From Psychrobacter namhaensis (GTDB taxonomy: Bacteria > Pseudomonadota > Gammaproteobacteria > Pseudomonadales > Moraxellaceae): a stretch of DNA of 44,312 nucleotides. Every line of letters begins with the position of its first letter. Position 1 is the stretch's first letter. The translations under genes and the position numbers were made by a program. The stretch spans positions 1 to 44,312 of the forward strand of contig NZ_JABASS010000019.1 of NCBI RefSeq assembly GCF_016107545.1. Direction: 5' to 3'. Below are positions 30,256 to 39,241 of the stretch, in pieces. The notes under the pieces were generated by a model, which did no database searches, was not told the DNA's origin, and saw only the letters and a list, made by a program, of their open reading frames with translations.

Positions 30256-31332
30256 ATGCAAGATACTTTTATAAAGGCCTATCCAAAGCTGCTGCAACCC
30301 TCCGTTGCGGTCGCTGGTTTGTGGCTAGCGCATGGTGATGAGCCATTACTGAGTCAGTGGCTTATCGATGCCATGCGGCCACATTGGCGGGCGCAGAATT
30401 ACGCGATCAAGCGTATAGAGCTGATATCGGTTAAAAGCTGGCAAGAAGTACTGTCAGAGCTGGGAAGCCAGTCTTTATTTGACGATGCCAGTGCCTTAAT
30501 TGTGACGGGTAATCACAAACCTGATAAAGCGGTCATTGCCGAGCTTACGAGCTTTGCGCAAGACGCCCAAACAGGGGCGCACAGTCATAGTTTATTATGG
30601 CTTACACCCAAACAAGATAAGCGCAGTCAGAGCAGCAAGTGGTTTGCCCCTTTTGCTCAATATGGTCATGTCATTGACTGTAACCTGTACAACGAGCAGC
30701 AGCGCCAGCAACTGTTACAGATACAAGCGCAGCAGTTTGGTTTAAAGCTGTCTCAAGATGCTTGGCAGTTGCTGATGTCACATACCGAGCACCATTTACT
30801 TAGTGCTTATCAGACACTATGGCGACTGTCTTATTTGTTTGCCCCGCAGCTAGTCGGCAACAGTGATGACTCGAGACAGGAGACGAGTCCGCTTACACCG
30901 CCTACGACAAACGTGGCGCTGGACATTAAAGACTTACAAGCCGCGCTGGTCAGTGATGCTCAATTTAGTGTGTTCGATTTGTCGGATGCCATGCTGGCAG
31001 GTAACAGCGCCCAAGTTGCCAAAATTATGTTTCAGCTAAAAGCCACCGATGAACCCACCACCTTGGTGTTGTGGGCAATCAGCAAAGATATGCGTCAAAT
31101 TATACAGTTAACGGACGGTCAAGACCCTCAAGCACTTGGGATTTGGCGCAGTAAACAAGGTTTGTACCAACAGGCGTGCCGCAGGCATTCAAAAACGCAA
31201 ACTGCCGAATGGCCAGCCTTGCTGTATCGCTGTGACCAAGCCATCAAAGGTCTTATTCGCCAGCCCGCGTGGGAGTTATTATTACAGGCAGCGCTTGAAT
31301 TATCGGGCAAGCGTTTGTTTACCACAAGATAA
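30256..31332 (+). CDS. holA: DNA polymerase III subunit delta
   Basis: The delta subunit opens the beta clamp within the clamp-loader complex. The reading frame is open back to a TTG at 30139, but homology to HolA (FIKAYPKLL ... LWLAHGDEPLL) begins at the ATG at 30256, giving 358 residues. An ATG at 30223 with a weak GAG upstream is the alternative start. Visible parts are the AAA+-like N-terminal domain (SLFDDASALIV region) and the C-terminal collar domain (DLSDAMLAGNSAQVAKIMFQL, then LYQQACRRH). Residues between the two are Pro/Thr/Asp-rich and variable. The match is by fold signature and gene order, since HolA diverges strongly. Confidence 0.88.
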   Translation: MQDTFIKAYPKLLQPSVAVAGLWLAHGDEPLLSQWLIDAMRPHWRAQNYAIKRIELISVKSWQEVLSELGSQSLFDDASALIVTGNHKPDKAVIAELTSFAQDAQTGAHSHSLLWLTPKQDKRSQSSKWFAPFAQYGHVIDCNLYNEQQRQQLLQIQAQQFGLKLSQDAWQLLMSHTEHHLLSAYQTLWRLSYLFAPQLVGNSDDSRQETSPLTPPTTNVALDIKDLQAALVSDAQFSVFDLSDAMLAGNSAQVAKIMFQLKATDEPTTLVLWAISKDMRQIIQLTDGQDPQALGIWRSKQGLYQQACRRHSKTQTAEWPALLYRCDQAIKGLIRQPAWELLLQAALELSGKRLFTTR

Positions 31333-31549
31333 GTGCAGCCCTCTTTCCCATTCGCACGATGATATCAACGTATCGATTTTATTTTCAACTGACTGTATTT
31401 TCCCTATCTGTGAGTTAGCATCAACCCCATTTCTATATTTTTACCGCCCCGACATTGCCTTAACCTTTCTTAAACTAATTACCATTCCCTTTTGCCTATG
31501 AAGCCTCTACTATAGCTACACTTGATTTAATTGTGATTGGATAGTTGTC

Positions 31550-32881
31550 ATGCGCAAAATGAGCAAAAAATCTGCTGTTAAATGGGGAGTCGTCGCCTTA
31601 ATTGTCGTAGCACTAGGGGCACTAGCCTATACCTTCTTAAAACCCAAAGAAACCACCCCCAACTACTTAACGGCAACGGCTGAGATTGGCGATATCGAAA
31701 ATAATGTGATGGCGTCTGGCAAAGTCAAAGCGCTAAACACGGTCGATGTCGGTGCTCAGGTTTCAGGGGAAGTGAAACGCCTCTACGTTGAGGTTGGTGA
31801 TGAGGTACAGCAAGGCGATCTGATTGCCCAAATCGATCAAGTCACACAAAAAAATAACTTAAGCAATGAACGCGCCAGCCTTGAGCAAAGCCAAGCCGCG
31901 ATACAAAGCGCTCAAGCAGAATCGTTAAGCCGCCAAGCCAGCTTAAAGAGTGCCTATGCCGACCTTGCCAGTCGTCAGTCTGAGCTGAAGCAAGCACAAG
32001 CAGATTTTGCTCGTTTGCAGGACTTAGTCGCTATCGATGCCATCTCTCAGCAAGAGTATGACACGCAAGCGACTAGCGTTGAAACCGCAAAAGCCGCTGT
32101 TGCCAATGCTCGTGCTGCTATCGATACCGCTAAGGCCGCCATTGCTACTACCGAGGCCAATATCAAAAGTCAGCAAGCCGCTTTACGCAAATCGCAAACC
32201 AACGTGAGCACTGCTGAAGAAGACCTCAGTTACACCACGATCCGTGCCCCGATATCAGGCACCGTGGTATCGATTACCACCGAGCAAGGCACCACCGTCA
32301 ACGCCAATCAAACGGCCCCCACTATCGTGACGTTAGCAGACTTATCCACTGTCCGTATCAACGCTCAGATTTCTGAAGCAGACGTCATCAATGTCAACGC
32401 TGGTATGCCCGTCTATTTCAATATCATTGGTAATCCTGATCAAAAATTTGACGCTGTACTCAAAGCAATTGAGCCGGCCCCTGAACAAATTAGCGACACC
32501 AGCTCAACCGACGCTGCTATTTATTACGTCGGTTATATCGAGGTGCCCAATACCGATCGGCGCTTTCGTATTGATATGACGGCACAGGTTTACATCGTCA
32601 TCAATCAAGCAAAAGATGCCTTACTGATTCCTGCCGCTGCCCTGCAGCCCCTTGATAAGCCCCAACAGACAGTCGGCCCTAACGACGAGCCCAACACAAA
32701 AATGGCTAAAGTTCGCGTTTTAAAAGCGGATGGCTCAGTGGTTGAACAAATCGTGAAAACGGGTATTAATAACCGCGTCAATGTAGAAATCTTAAGCGGT
32801 CTCAACAAAGGTGATGAGGTGATACTAAGCGAAGAGAGTGCGGCGAAAGGACAAGGTCCCAAAGGTGGTAGACCGTTTTAA
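31550..32881 (+). CDS. macA: macrolide export periplasmic adaptor MacA
   Basis: This 443-residue membrane fusion protein has one N-terminal transmembrane helix (about residues 10-30), a biotinyl/lipoyl-like domain, a long alpha-hairpin coiled coil rich in Ala/Gln/Ser (about 95-220), a second lipoyl half beginning TTIRAPISGTVVS, and beta-barrel domains. It should bridge MacB and a TolC-like outer-membrane channel, which is not encoded here. Substrates could be macrolides, toxins or lipopeptides, and the exact one cannot be read from sequence. It ends 116 bp before macB. Confidence 0.88.
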   Translation: MRKMSKKSAVKWGVVALIVVALGALAYTFLKPKETTPNYLTATAEIGDIENNVMASGKVKALNTVDVGAQVSGEVKRLYVEVGDEVQQGDLIAQIDQVTQKNNLSNERASLEQSQAAIQSAQAESLSRQASLKSAYADLASRQSELKQAQADFARLQDLVAIDAISQQEYDTQATSVETAKAAVANARAAIDTAKAAIATTEANIKSQQAALRKSQTNVSTAEEDLSYTTIRAPISGTVVSITTEQGTTVNANQTAPTIVTLADLSTVRINAQISEADVINVNAGMPVYFNIIGNPDQKFDAVLKAIEPAPEQISDTSSTDAAIYYVGYIEVPNTDRRFRIDMTAQVYIVINQAKDALLIPAAALQPLDKPQQTVGPNDEPNTKMAKVRVLKADGSVVEQIVKTGINNRVNVEILSGLNKGDEVILSEESAAKGQGPKGGRPF

Positions 32882-32997
32882 TCCTTAAGTACAAAAACTT
32901 TGCTTTCACCTTTGTGCATTTACCTTAATGGATAAACGTTTTCTCACTTTTTTTAACAGCAATTATATAAGCAGTATTGATATAGGCAGCAGCGTAA

Positions 32998-34995
32998 ATG
33001 AGTACCAAAGACCCAAGCCCTAATATTGCAGCAGACGTGCCATTGATGCAGGTCAAAGGACTAATCAGAGAGTTTAAAGCAGGTGAGCAAACCATTCGCG
33101 TGCTCCATGATATCGACCTAACCATCAATCAAGGCGAGATGGTTGCTATCATCGGTCAGTCCGGTTCTGGTAAGTCAACCTTAATGAATATCTTAGGCTG
33201 CTTGGATCAAGCCACTGCCGGTGAATACAAAATATATGGACAGTCAGTCAATCGCTTAGACGCGGATGAGCTGGCCAAGCTACGCCGTGAGCATTTTGGT
33301 TTTATTTTTCAGCGTTACCACTTGCTTGGTGATATTAGCGCCCAAGACAACGTCTCTGTCCCTGCGGTGTATGCTGGTATGGATGGACAAACTCGTAGCG
33401 AACGCGCCGAAAAACTGTTAGCAGATTTAGGATTAGCAGACAAAATCCACAACCGTCCTAATCAGCTCTCAGGTGGGCAGCAGCAGCGTGTGTCTATTGC
33501 GCGTGCGCTCATGAACGGTGGTGATATTATCTTAGCAGATGAGCCCACGGGGGCGCTTGATAGCAAGTCTGGCGACGATGTTATGAAGATATTGCATGAC
33601 CTAAACAATCAAGGTCATACCATCATCATGGTCACGCACGACCCAAAACTTGCCGCGCAAGCCGAGCGTGTGATTGAGCTCAAAGACGGCTACGTGATTG
33701 CCGATTATAAAAACGACCATTATCAGCAAACCCACATACAACCTGAGCCCATTTTAGACAATAATCGCAAAAGCGCCTTTAGTAGCTTTATCGATCGCCT
33801 ACTTGAAGCGTTTAAAATGTCTTTACTAGCGATGCGTGCTCATAAAATGCGCACCCTTTTGACCATGCTTGGTATTATTATCGGTATCGCATCAGTCGTA
33901 TCAGTCGTAGGGCTAGGCAAAGGCTCACAGGCGCAAATCCTGACCAATATCAGCTCTCTTGGCACCAACACCATTACCGTCAGTGACGGCTATCCTTATG
34001 GCGACCCAAGACGCCAGTACAATGATGAAAACTTAACCCCACAAGACGCTCAGGCGATCGCAGACCAGCCCTATGTCATCAGTGTGAGTCCTCAGCTTGA
34101 TGCCAATCTAAATGTGCGCTATCGCAACATACAAGAAGCGGCTAGCGTCAGTGGTGTCGGTCAAGATTATCTTAGTGTCAGTGGTGAGACCTTGGTTCAA
34201 GGCCAAGGTTTTGATGAGCAAAGTATGTTACGCCGTACGCAAGACATTATTATCGACGATAACGCCAAAAAAACCTTTTTTCCAGATAATGCCAATCCCA
34301 TCGGTGAGGTTTTATTAATAGGCAGCGTCCCAGGTCGGGTGATTGGTGTCCTTGCGCCCAATGATAGTGGCTTTGGTAGAAGCGTTGATTCACCGACACT
34401 CTATATGCCGTATACCACGATGATGTCGCGTATCAAAGGCAGCAATAATATTGAAAGTTTTGTCGCCCTCATTAATGACAACATATCTTCTTCAGCCGCT
34501 GAGTCTGCCATCTCTCAGTTGATGGAAAGTCGCCACGGCACCGATGATTTTCGTATACGCAACTCAGACTCTATTCGCCAAACCATTGAGTCTACGACGA
34601 CGGCAATGACTTTATTAATCTCCTCCATCGCTATCATCTCTTTAGTGGTCGGCGGTATTGGTGTGATGAATATCATGCTGGTATCAGTGACCGAACGCAC
34701 CAACGAGATTGGGGTGCGTATGGCCGTCGGTGCACGCCAAAGCGATATCATGCAGCAGTTTTTGATTGAAGCCGTTTTGGTGTGTATTTTAGGGGGCTTA
34801 ATTGGGATTGGCTTGGCCTTTGCCGTTGGCGAATTAATCAATCGTGTTGGCGGTGATAGTTTCAAAGTTATTTACTCACCGACCTCCATCATTGCCGCGT
34901 TTGTCTGCTCAACTTTGATTGGTGTTATTTTTGGTTTCTTGCCTGCCCGTAATGCCGCAAAATTGGATCCCGTTGAAGCACTTTCTAGAGACTAG
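32998..34995 (+). CDS. macB: macrolide export ATP-binding/permease MacB
   Basis: This 665-residue mechanotransmission ABC exporter has an N-terminal nucleotide-binding domain with Walker A GQSGSGKST, signature LSGGQQQRVSIARAL, Walker B ILADEPTGALDS and switch VTHD. After it come a transmembrane helix, a large periplasmic domain (residues about 310-520) and three C-terminal helices of the FtsX fold (ERTNEIGVRMAVGARQSDIM). The length is normal for MacB. It pairs with macA just upstream. Confidence 0.93.
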   Translation: MSTKDPSPNIAADVPLMQVKGLIREFKAGEQTIRVLHDIDLTINQGEMVAIIGQSGSGKSTLMNILGCLDQATAGEYKIYGQSVNRLDADELAKLRREHFGFIFQRYHLLGDISAQDNVSVPAVYAGMDGQTRSERAEKLLADLGLADKIHNRPNQLSGGQQQRVSIARALMNGGDIILADEPTGALDSKSGDDVMKILHDLNNQGHTIIMVTHDPKLAAQAERVIELKDGYVIADYKNDHYQQTHIQPEPILDNNRKSAFSSFIDRLLEAFKMSLLAMRAHKMRTLLTMLGIIIGIASVVSVVGLGKGSQAQILTNISSLGTNTITVSDGYPYGDPRRQYNDENLTPQDAQAIADQPYVISVSPQLDANLNVRYRNIQEAASVSGVGQDYLSVSGETLVQGQGFDEQSMLRRTQDIIIDDNAKKTFFPDNANPIGEVLLIGSVPGRVIGVLAPNDSGFGRSVDSPTLYMPYTTMMSRIKGSNNIESFVALINDNISSSAAESAISQLMESRHGTDDFRIRNSDSIRQTIESTTTAMTLLISSIAIISLVVGGIGVMNIMLVSVTERTNEIGVRMAVGARQSDIMQQFLIEAVLVCILGGLIGIGLAFAVGELINRVGGDSFKVIYSPTSIIAAFVCSTLIGVIFGFLPARNAAKLDPVEALSRD

Positions 34996-35075
34996 CCGCT
35001 AATGACTAACGCTTTTGGTCCAAATATAAGCGCTTAAAAGAGATTTAATAACGAAATTCTAAAAAAAGACAGGTT

Positions 35076-35105
35076 TTTACGTGAGATTTGCACTTTTTTT
35101 ATAAT
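35076..35105 (+). promoter_or_regulatory. putative promoter of the tRNA-Lys pair
   Basis: TATAAT at 35100-35105 is preceded by a T-tract and by TTTACG 18 bp upstream (4 of 6 matches to the -35 consensus). It lies about 230 bp before the first tRNA, leaving room for a long leader transcript. Confidence 0.5.
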
Positions 35106-35163
35106 ACGGGGTTGTAATTGTCATAATAATATATATAATGTGCTCTCACGTTTAGGGATACAA

Positions 35164-35174
35164 ACTCTTTAAAC
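35164..35174 (+). promoter_or_regulatory. boxA-like antitermination element
   Basis: ACTCTTTAAAC resembles the rRNA boxA core CTCTTTAA bound by NusB/NusE. A boxA before a stable-RNA leader would protect it from Rho. This fits the terminator-like hairpins further along the leader, but it is inference. Confidence 0.35.
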
Positions 35175-35226
35175 GCTGAAGCAAGCTTACTGTCTCTTTT
35201 ATTATTGATAACTCAGTATATAAAGC

Positions 35227-35415
35227 ATTAAGTTTTAAGACATTGTTTAGATGTCTAGTTTTAATAAATTTCCCTTTAAGGAAATTTATCTTGCGAAGCT
35301 AAAATTGTCATACAATTTTTTAACGCTTCTCAGGGCCGATAGCTCAGTTGGTAGAGCAGTTGACTTTTAATCAATTGGTCCCGCGTTCGAGTCGCGGTCG
35401 GCCCACCATATTTAG
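35227..35415 (+). repeat. tRNA-Lys unit, copy 1 (leader, tRNA and 7-bp trailer)
   Basis: The unit holds hairpin A (AGACAT/ATGTCT, 35238-35256), hairpin B (perfect 10-bp stem, 35264-35289), the constant TTGCGAAGCTAAAA, a terminator-like hairpin C (AAAATTG/CAATTTT, 35301-35319, then TT), the tRNA and TATTTAG. Copy 2 begins about 235 bp later. The tRNAs are identical while the leaders have diverged. Confidence 0.85.
35333..35408 (+). tRNA. tRNA-Lys (anticodon TTT), copy 1
   Basis: This is a 76-base cloverleaf. The acceptor stem GGGCCGA pairs with TCGGCCC, the D-arm contains AGCTCAGTTGGTAGAGC, the anticodon loop is CTTTTAA with anticodon TTT, the T-arm contains TTCGAGTC, and CCA is encoded at 35406-35408. 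It reads AAA and AAG lysine codons. Confidence 0.97.
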
Positions 35416-35462
35416 TATGATGTTTATCATGTGTTCTGCCCTACTCGGCATTAACAGGATAA

Positions 35463-35650
35463 ATTAAAGTTTTTAAGACATTGTTTAAATGTCTAGTTTC
35501 AATAAACCTCCCTTTAAGGAAGTTTATCTTGCGAAGCTAAAAAAGCACTGCTTTTTTATATTTCTCAGGGCCGATAGCTCAGTTGGTAGAGCAGTTGACT
35601 TTTAATCAATTGGTCCCGCGTTCGAGTCGCGGTCGGCCCACCATATTTAG
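35463..35650 (+). repeat. tRNA-Lys unit, copy 2 (leader, tRNA and 7-bp trailer)
   Basis: This copy has hairpin A (35476-35494), hairpin B (35502-35527, with a T-A to C-G compensated pair and one mismatch) and hairpin C rebuilt with a different stem (AAAAAAGC/GCTTTTTT, 35539-35557). The tRNA and TATTTAG follow. About 54 bp of unrelated sequence separates it from copy 1. Confidence 0.85.
35568..35643 (+). tRNA. tRNA-Lys (anticodon TTT), copy 2
   Basis: This copy is identical to the first over all 76 bases, including the encoded CCA. A strong terminator follows 8 bases later, so the two tRNAs probably come from one transcript. Confidence 0.97.
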
Positions 35651-35688
35651 AAAGCCCAGTCACTATCACATAGTGACTGGGCTTTTTT
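35651..35688 (+). terminator. terminator of the tRNA-Lys operon
   Basis: A perfect 15-bp stem (AAAGCCCAGTCACTA / TAGTGACTGGGCTTT) with a 5-base loop is followed by a run of T. It lies right after the second tRNA and may also end transcription from the convergent gene at 35706. Confidence 0.92.
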
Positions 35689-35705
35689 CTGTTTGTTGCT
35701 TTATT

Positions 35706-36494
35706 TTATTTTTTACGGCGTCTTTTAAAAACGCTAAAGTCAGCATCTTTGCGCCACAGCAGCTTATGCTTAATGGTATCTTTAATCGTACGGGGATGCT
35801 TAGGCGCTTGGGCGATCAGCTTATCAAAAGTTGCCTCATCTATCGCCAGCTCACCGCCATGTGCCATCATCACCATCGAAGGTTTTAAGTCTCTGATTTT
35901 TTGTAGCGACTTAATATAAATTTTAGGGTCATAAATGGGAAAAGGGGCAACGAATTTATGTCGCAGCTTAATAATCAAATCAGCCGTATATACCTGCCGA
36001 CTTGGTACGTGAAATAAAGAGAGATCACGGTCAGTATGTCCTGGCGTCTCAAGTATCTGCCAGTCCGCAAATTCTGGCACACACTCACCCTCTGTAACCC
36101 TAACATCGGGTTTGAGGTGTGCTGGATAATATAGATTTGTGAGAGATCGACCTTGACGTCTTGCCACGTAGTTAGCAAGATTCATATCCACAAAGTGCAT
36201 GGCACGTCCACCAAGACCACTGTACCACTGACGCGACTTATCTGCAGACACAATCAGACAGCCTGTTTTTTCTCTAAATTTATGGGCACCGCCTGCATGA
36301 TCAGGGTGCATGTGAGTGACTACGACTACTTTTAAATCCGTTATGGGTCTTTGCAAAGTAAGCCTGATGTAGTCTAGCACCATCGCGACATCAGGGCGAC
36401 AGCCACCATCCAGCAATAATATCTTATTGGGATACACAGCAAGGTAAGTGTTTTGAATATATCCTTCTAAGCGTACAATTTCACATGAACTCAT
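35706..36494 (-). CDS. metallo-beta-lactamase fold hydrolase
   Basis: This 262-residue protein has the metal-binding motif THMHPDHAGG (H61, H63, D65, H66), a further histidine in ETPGHTDRDLS, an aspartate in TADLI and a C-terminal MAHGGE. These are the dinuclear zinc ligands of the MBL superfamily. No signal peptide is present, so it acts in the cytosol. The substrate is not identifiable; glyoxalase II-like or lactonase-like activity is possible. The C-terminus is very basic (KRRRKK). Confidence 0.85.
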   Translation of the reverse strand: MSSCEIVRLEGYIQNTYLAVYPNKILLLDGGCRPDVAMVLDYIRLTLQRPITDLKVVVVTHMHPDHAGGAHKFREKTGCLIVSADKSRQWYSGLGGRAMHFVDMNLANYVARRQGRSLTNLYYPAHLKPDVRVTEGECVPEFADWQILETPGHTDRDLSLFHVPSRQVYTADLIIKLRHKFVAPFPIYDPKIYIKSLQKIRDLKPSMVMMAHGGELAIDEATFDKLIAQAPKHPRTIKDTIKHKLLWRKDADFSVFKRRRKK

Positions 36495-36615
36495 TCATCA
36501 TCCCTGACTGGCTTATATTTGTATTTTTAGTATAGCGTTGATCAGTACAAAATAAATCCTTTTCAGTGAACGCTTGTGACTATCGTTTTTACTCTCATCA
36601 TGTATTTTTTATCCA

Positions 36616-36649
36616 TAAAAAAACTCAGCACTTAGGCTGAGTCTTTTTA
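36616..36649 (-). terminator. katE terminator
   Basis: The stem CTCAGC/GCTGAG, extended by an A-run and a T-run on the two sides, lies just past the katE stop codon. On the minus strand it ends in seven T. The symmetric A/T flanks make it usable in both directions. Confidence 0.75.
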
Positions 36650-36679
36650 TGATAAGAGTAAAGTTTGGTTAGACAACGC

Positions 36680-38767
36680 TTATGCCAAATCACGTACCTT
36701 TGGTTCACGCTCCCATAAACGCTGTTTGGCATTATCAATAAAGCTATCGAGTTCAGCCAGTGGCGTAACAAAGGCATCTTTTTTGACCGGTAGTTTACTT
36801 AAAATAAACTCATCTGTCGCACCGCAATAGGCAATCGCTTTACAGTGTACATAAGCATCATTAAACCAATCTAACGTAGCACTGTCTTTGGCCATTTTTT
36901 TGGCTTGATCCGGCATAATAATACTCACGACTGCATCAAAAAACACTGACGGTCCGCCTGATACCCGCTCATCTGCTTGGATACGCGTACCATCATCTAA
37001 CGCTACTTCTTTGTTAGGTGCAACAATCTTGACTCGTGCGCCCTCTTTCATAGCAGCTTCTTCAAACTTCTTAATTTCGCTATGTTTTGAGCCTTCTGCG
37101 ACCAAGATACCAATCATGCGACCTTGTAAGGTTTTAGGTGTTCTTCCAATCGTTTGCAACGGTTCTGATAGCGCTAAATCTTGTACTGGTGCCATCGCTT
37201 CAGCTGGTTCTGGTAGCTCCATACCCAGCGCCTTAGCCACGCGAGAAGCCAACTCTTCATCGATCTGACGCAAGTGTCCAAGCATACGTGTACGTACATG
37301 TGGTGTATCTACTTTACTGAGCTCAAAGGTATAAGCGGTGGCGATATGGGCTTGCTCTGCTGGCGTTTGACTACGATAGAACATGCGCGGTTGACTATAG
37401 TGATCGGCAAAGCTCTCTGCTCTTACGCGACCTTTAACACCATCATCCAGTTGTTCATCAAACGATTTAAAGCCTTTCTCTTCACTTTCACGGGGTCTTT
37501 CTGGATCTAGACTCTGTGGATCATATAAAGCACGCGTCTTTGGCACTCGCATTTGCATATGACCGTCTTTTTGGTTGTTGGCAAACGGACACTTCGGCGC
37601 ATTGATTGGAATCTGCGCAAAGTTTGGTGAACCCAAACGTGATAACTGCGTATCTAAATAACTAAACAGACGACCTTGTAATAGAGGATCGTTACTGAAA
37701 TCGATACCTGGTGGTACGTGCGATGGACAGAACGCTACTTGTTCAGTTTCTGCAAAGAAATTATCAGGATAACGGTTCAGTACCAGCTTACCGATAATCT
37801 TCACTGGTACGGTCTCTTCTGGAATCAGCTTGGTTGCATCTAAGTGGTCAAATGGGAACTTATCGGCTTCTTCTTCAGTGAAGAGCTGAACGCCCAATTG
37901 CCATTCTGGGTAATCACCCGCTTCAATCGCTTCAAATAAATCTCGGCGATTATAATCAGGGTCAGCGCCAGAAATTTTAACCGCTTCATCCCAAATGAGT
38001 GATTGCACGCCTGCTACTGGCTTCCAATGGAAACGTACAAACGTACTTTTACCTTCTTTGTTGATCAAACGGAAACTATGAATACTAAAACCTTCCATCA
38101 TACTAAAACTACGTGGTAACGCACGGTCGCTCATCAGCCAAATAACGTTGTGCATGGTTTCAGGGGTTAAAGAGACAAAATCCCAAAATGTGTCATGGGC
38201 AGAGGCGGCTTGTGGAAATCCGCGATCTGGCTCTGGTTTTACTGCATGAATGAGATCTGGAAATTTAATAGCGTCTTGAATAAAGAAAATAGGCATGTTG
38301 TTAGCCACTAAATCCCAGTTGCCTTCGTCCGTATAGAACTTAGTGGAAAAACCACGCACATCGCGCGGTGTATCTTTTGAGCCTTTATTACCAGCTACCG
38401 TTGAGAAACGGGTAAAGACCGGAGTTTGCTTACCAGTTTCAGTTAGGATATTGGCCGTTGTGTACTCTGCCAGTGATTCGGTCAGCTCAAAATAGCCATG
38501 AGCCGCACTACCTCTAGCATGAACGACACGTTCAGGGATACGCTCATGGTCAAAATGGGTAATTTTTTCACGTAAGGCAAAATCTTCTAACAGCGTTGGA
38601 CCACGGTCTCCGGCTTTTAGAGAATTTTGATTGTCAGAGATAGGCACACCTTGCTGCGTGGTTAACACTTGAGTGTCACCTTCAGCACGCTGGTGAGGTT
38701 CACCTCCATTCCCACGCTCCGTATTCATATTTTTAGCGGGGTCGTTATGATCAAGAGTCTTTTTCAT
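36680..38767 (-). CDS. katE: large-subunit catalase (HPII type)
   Basis: This 695-residue clade 2 haem catalase splits hydrogen peroxide to water and oxygen. The catalytic histidine is H83 in [11 protein letters not shown], the asparagine is in [11 protein letters not shown] (156-157), and the haem-ligand tyrosine is Y370 in [14 protein letters not shown]. Residues after about 545 form the C-terminal flavodoxin/glutamine-amidotransferase-like domain that separates large-subunit from small-subunit catalases. The first 50 residues are hydrophilic, as in HPII. AAGGA precedes the ATG by about 7 bases. The gene is monocistronic, with its own terminator. Confidence 0.95.
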   Translation of the reverse strand: MKKTLDHNDPAKNMNTERGNGGEPHQRAEGDTQVLTTQQGVPISDNQNSLKAGDRGPTLLEDFALREKITHFDHERIPERVVHARGSAAHGYFELTESLAEYTTANILTETGKQTPVFTRFSTVAGNKGSKDTPRDVRGFSTKFYTDEGNWDLVANNMPIFFIQDAIKFPDLIHAVKPEPDRGFPQAASAHDTFWDFVSLTPETMHNVIWLMSDRALPRSFSMMEGFSIHSFRLINKEGKSTFVRFHWKPVAGVQSLIWDEAVKISGADPDYNRRDLFEAIEAGDYPEWQLGVQLFTEEEADKFPFDHLDATKLIPEETVPVKIIGKLVLNRYPDNFFAETEQVAFCPSHVPPGIDFSNDPLLQGRLFSYLDTQLSRLGSPNFAQIPINAPKCPFANNQKDGHMQMRVPKTRALYDPQSLDPERPRESEEKGFKSFDEQLDDGVKGRVRAESFADHYSQPRMFYRSQTPAEQAHIATAYTFELSKVDTPHVRTRMLGHLRQIDEELASRVAKALGMELPEPAEAMAPVQDLALSEPLQTIGRTPKTLQGRMIGILVAEGSKHSEIKKFEEAAMKEGARVKIVAPNKEVALDDGTRIQADERVSGGPSVFFDAVVSIIMPDQAKKMAKDSATLDWFNDAYVHCKAIAYCGATDEFILSKLPVKKDAFVTPLAELDSFIDNAKQRLWEREPKVRDLA

Positions 38768-39241
38768 AAAATATCCTTACTAATGAGTAAAATAGTCTTT
38801 TTGAGACCATCAAAAATGTGCTCACACAGATTTAGTATCCTTTGAGATAGTTGTGACTTCACATGTCTTTTATTATCTGTGCTTCCAGTGTTACCAATTA
38901 TTAAAACAAAAAGAAATAATAGGCCTGCGACTTATACTAACCAAAATTTCAGTTTTTTATATAGTGAACCTTGTTGATTTTTGGTTAAACTTTGCACACA
39001 TTCATGGATTAAGCGAACGTTACGTTTTTTAATGACGTATAACTTTTAACAATCGCATCTTGTAATGTAGTTATTCTTTACGGTATGATTTTATGAGCAA
39101 TTAGGCCGTGTTCTCCATTTAATCGATAATCTTCTAAATGATTCATAGTGAGGACACGTGCTAATCATCGTTGATAAATAAAATGGACATAGTTTTTAGC
39201 CATATATTTATCTTTTTTATAAAACCATAAGGCTACCGACT
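38768..39241. promoter_or_regulatory. divergent spacer between katE and the dienelactone hydrolase gene
   Basis: This 474-bp AT-rich region must hold promoters for both neighbours. A decayed MITE copy lies at 39101-39164. No full OxyR-type ATAG/CTAT array was recognised. Nothing gene-like is seen. Confidence 0.6.
39101..39164. mobile_element. decayed, internally deleted copy of the MITE at 85-260
   Basis: The first 40 bases align without gaps to the reverse complement of the right end of the element at 85-260, with about 32 of 40 identical. The block AATCGATA (39121-39128) is exact. The other end, TGAGGACACGTGCTAA (39149-39164), matches the terminal repeat at 13 of 16 positions. Most of the interior is gone, leaving 64 bp. 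Confidence 0.65.

Larger units (their letters stand above)
34996..35332 (+). promoter_or_regulatory. macB to tRNA-Lys spacer with promoter and leader
   Basis: This 337-bp AT-rich region contains no gene. It carries a candidate promoter (35076-35105), a boxA-like sequence (35164-35174) and the first copy of the structured tRNA leader (from 35227). No clear terminator for macB was found. Confidence 0.6.

Noticed and set aside
31136..31501. Plus-strand 121-codon frame overlapping the holA end
   Set aside because: It lies in another frame of holA and runs into non-coding AT-rich sequence, with no start signal.
38768..39100. OxyR operator for katE
   Set aside because: Only partial ATAG-like words are present, without the spaced four-element pattern.
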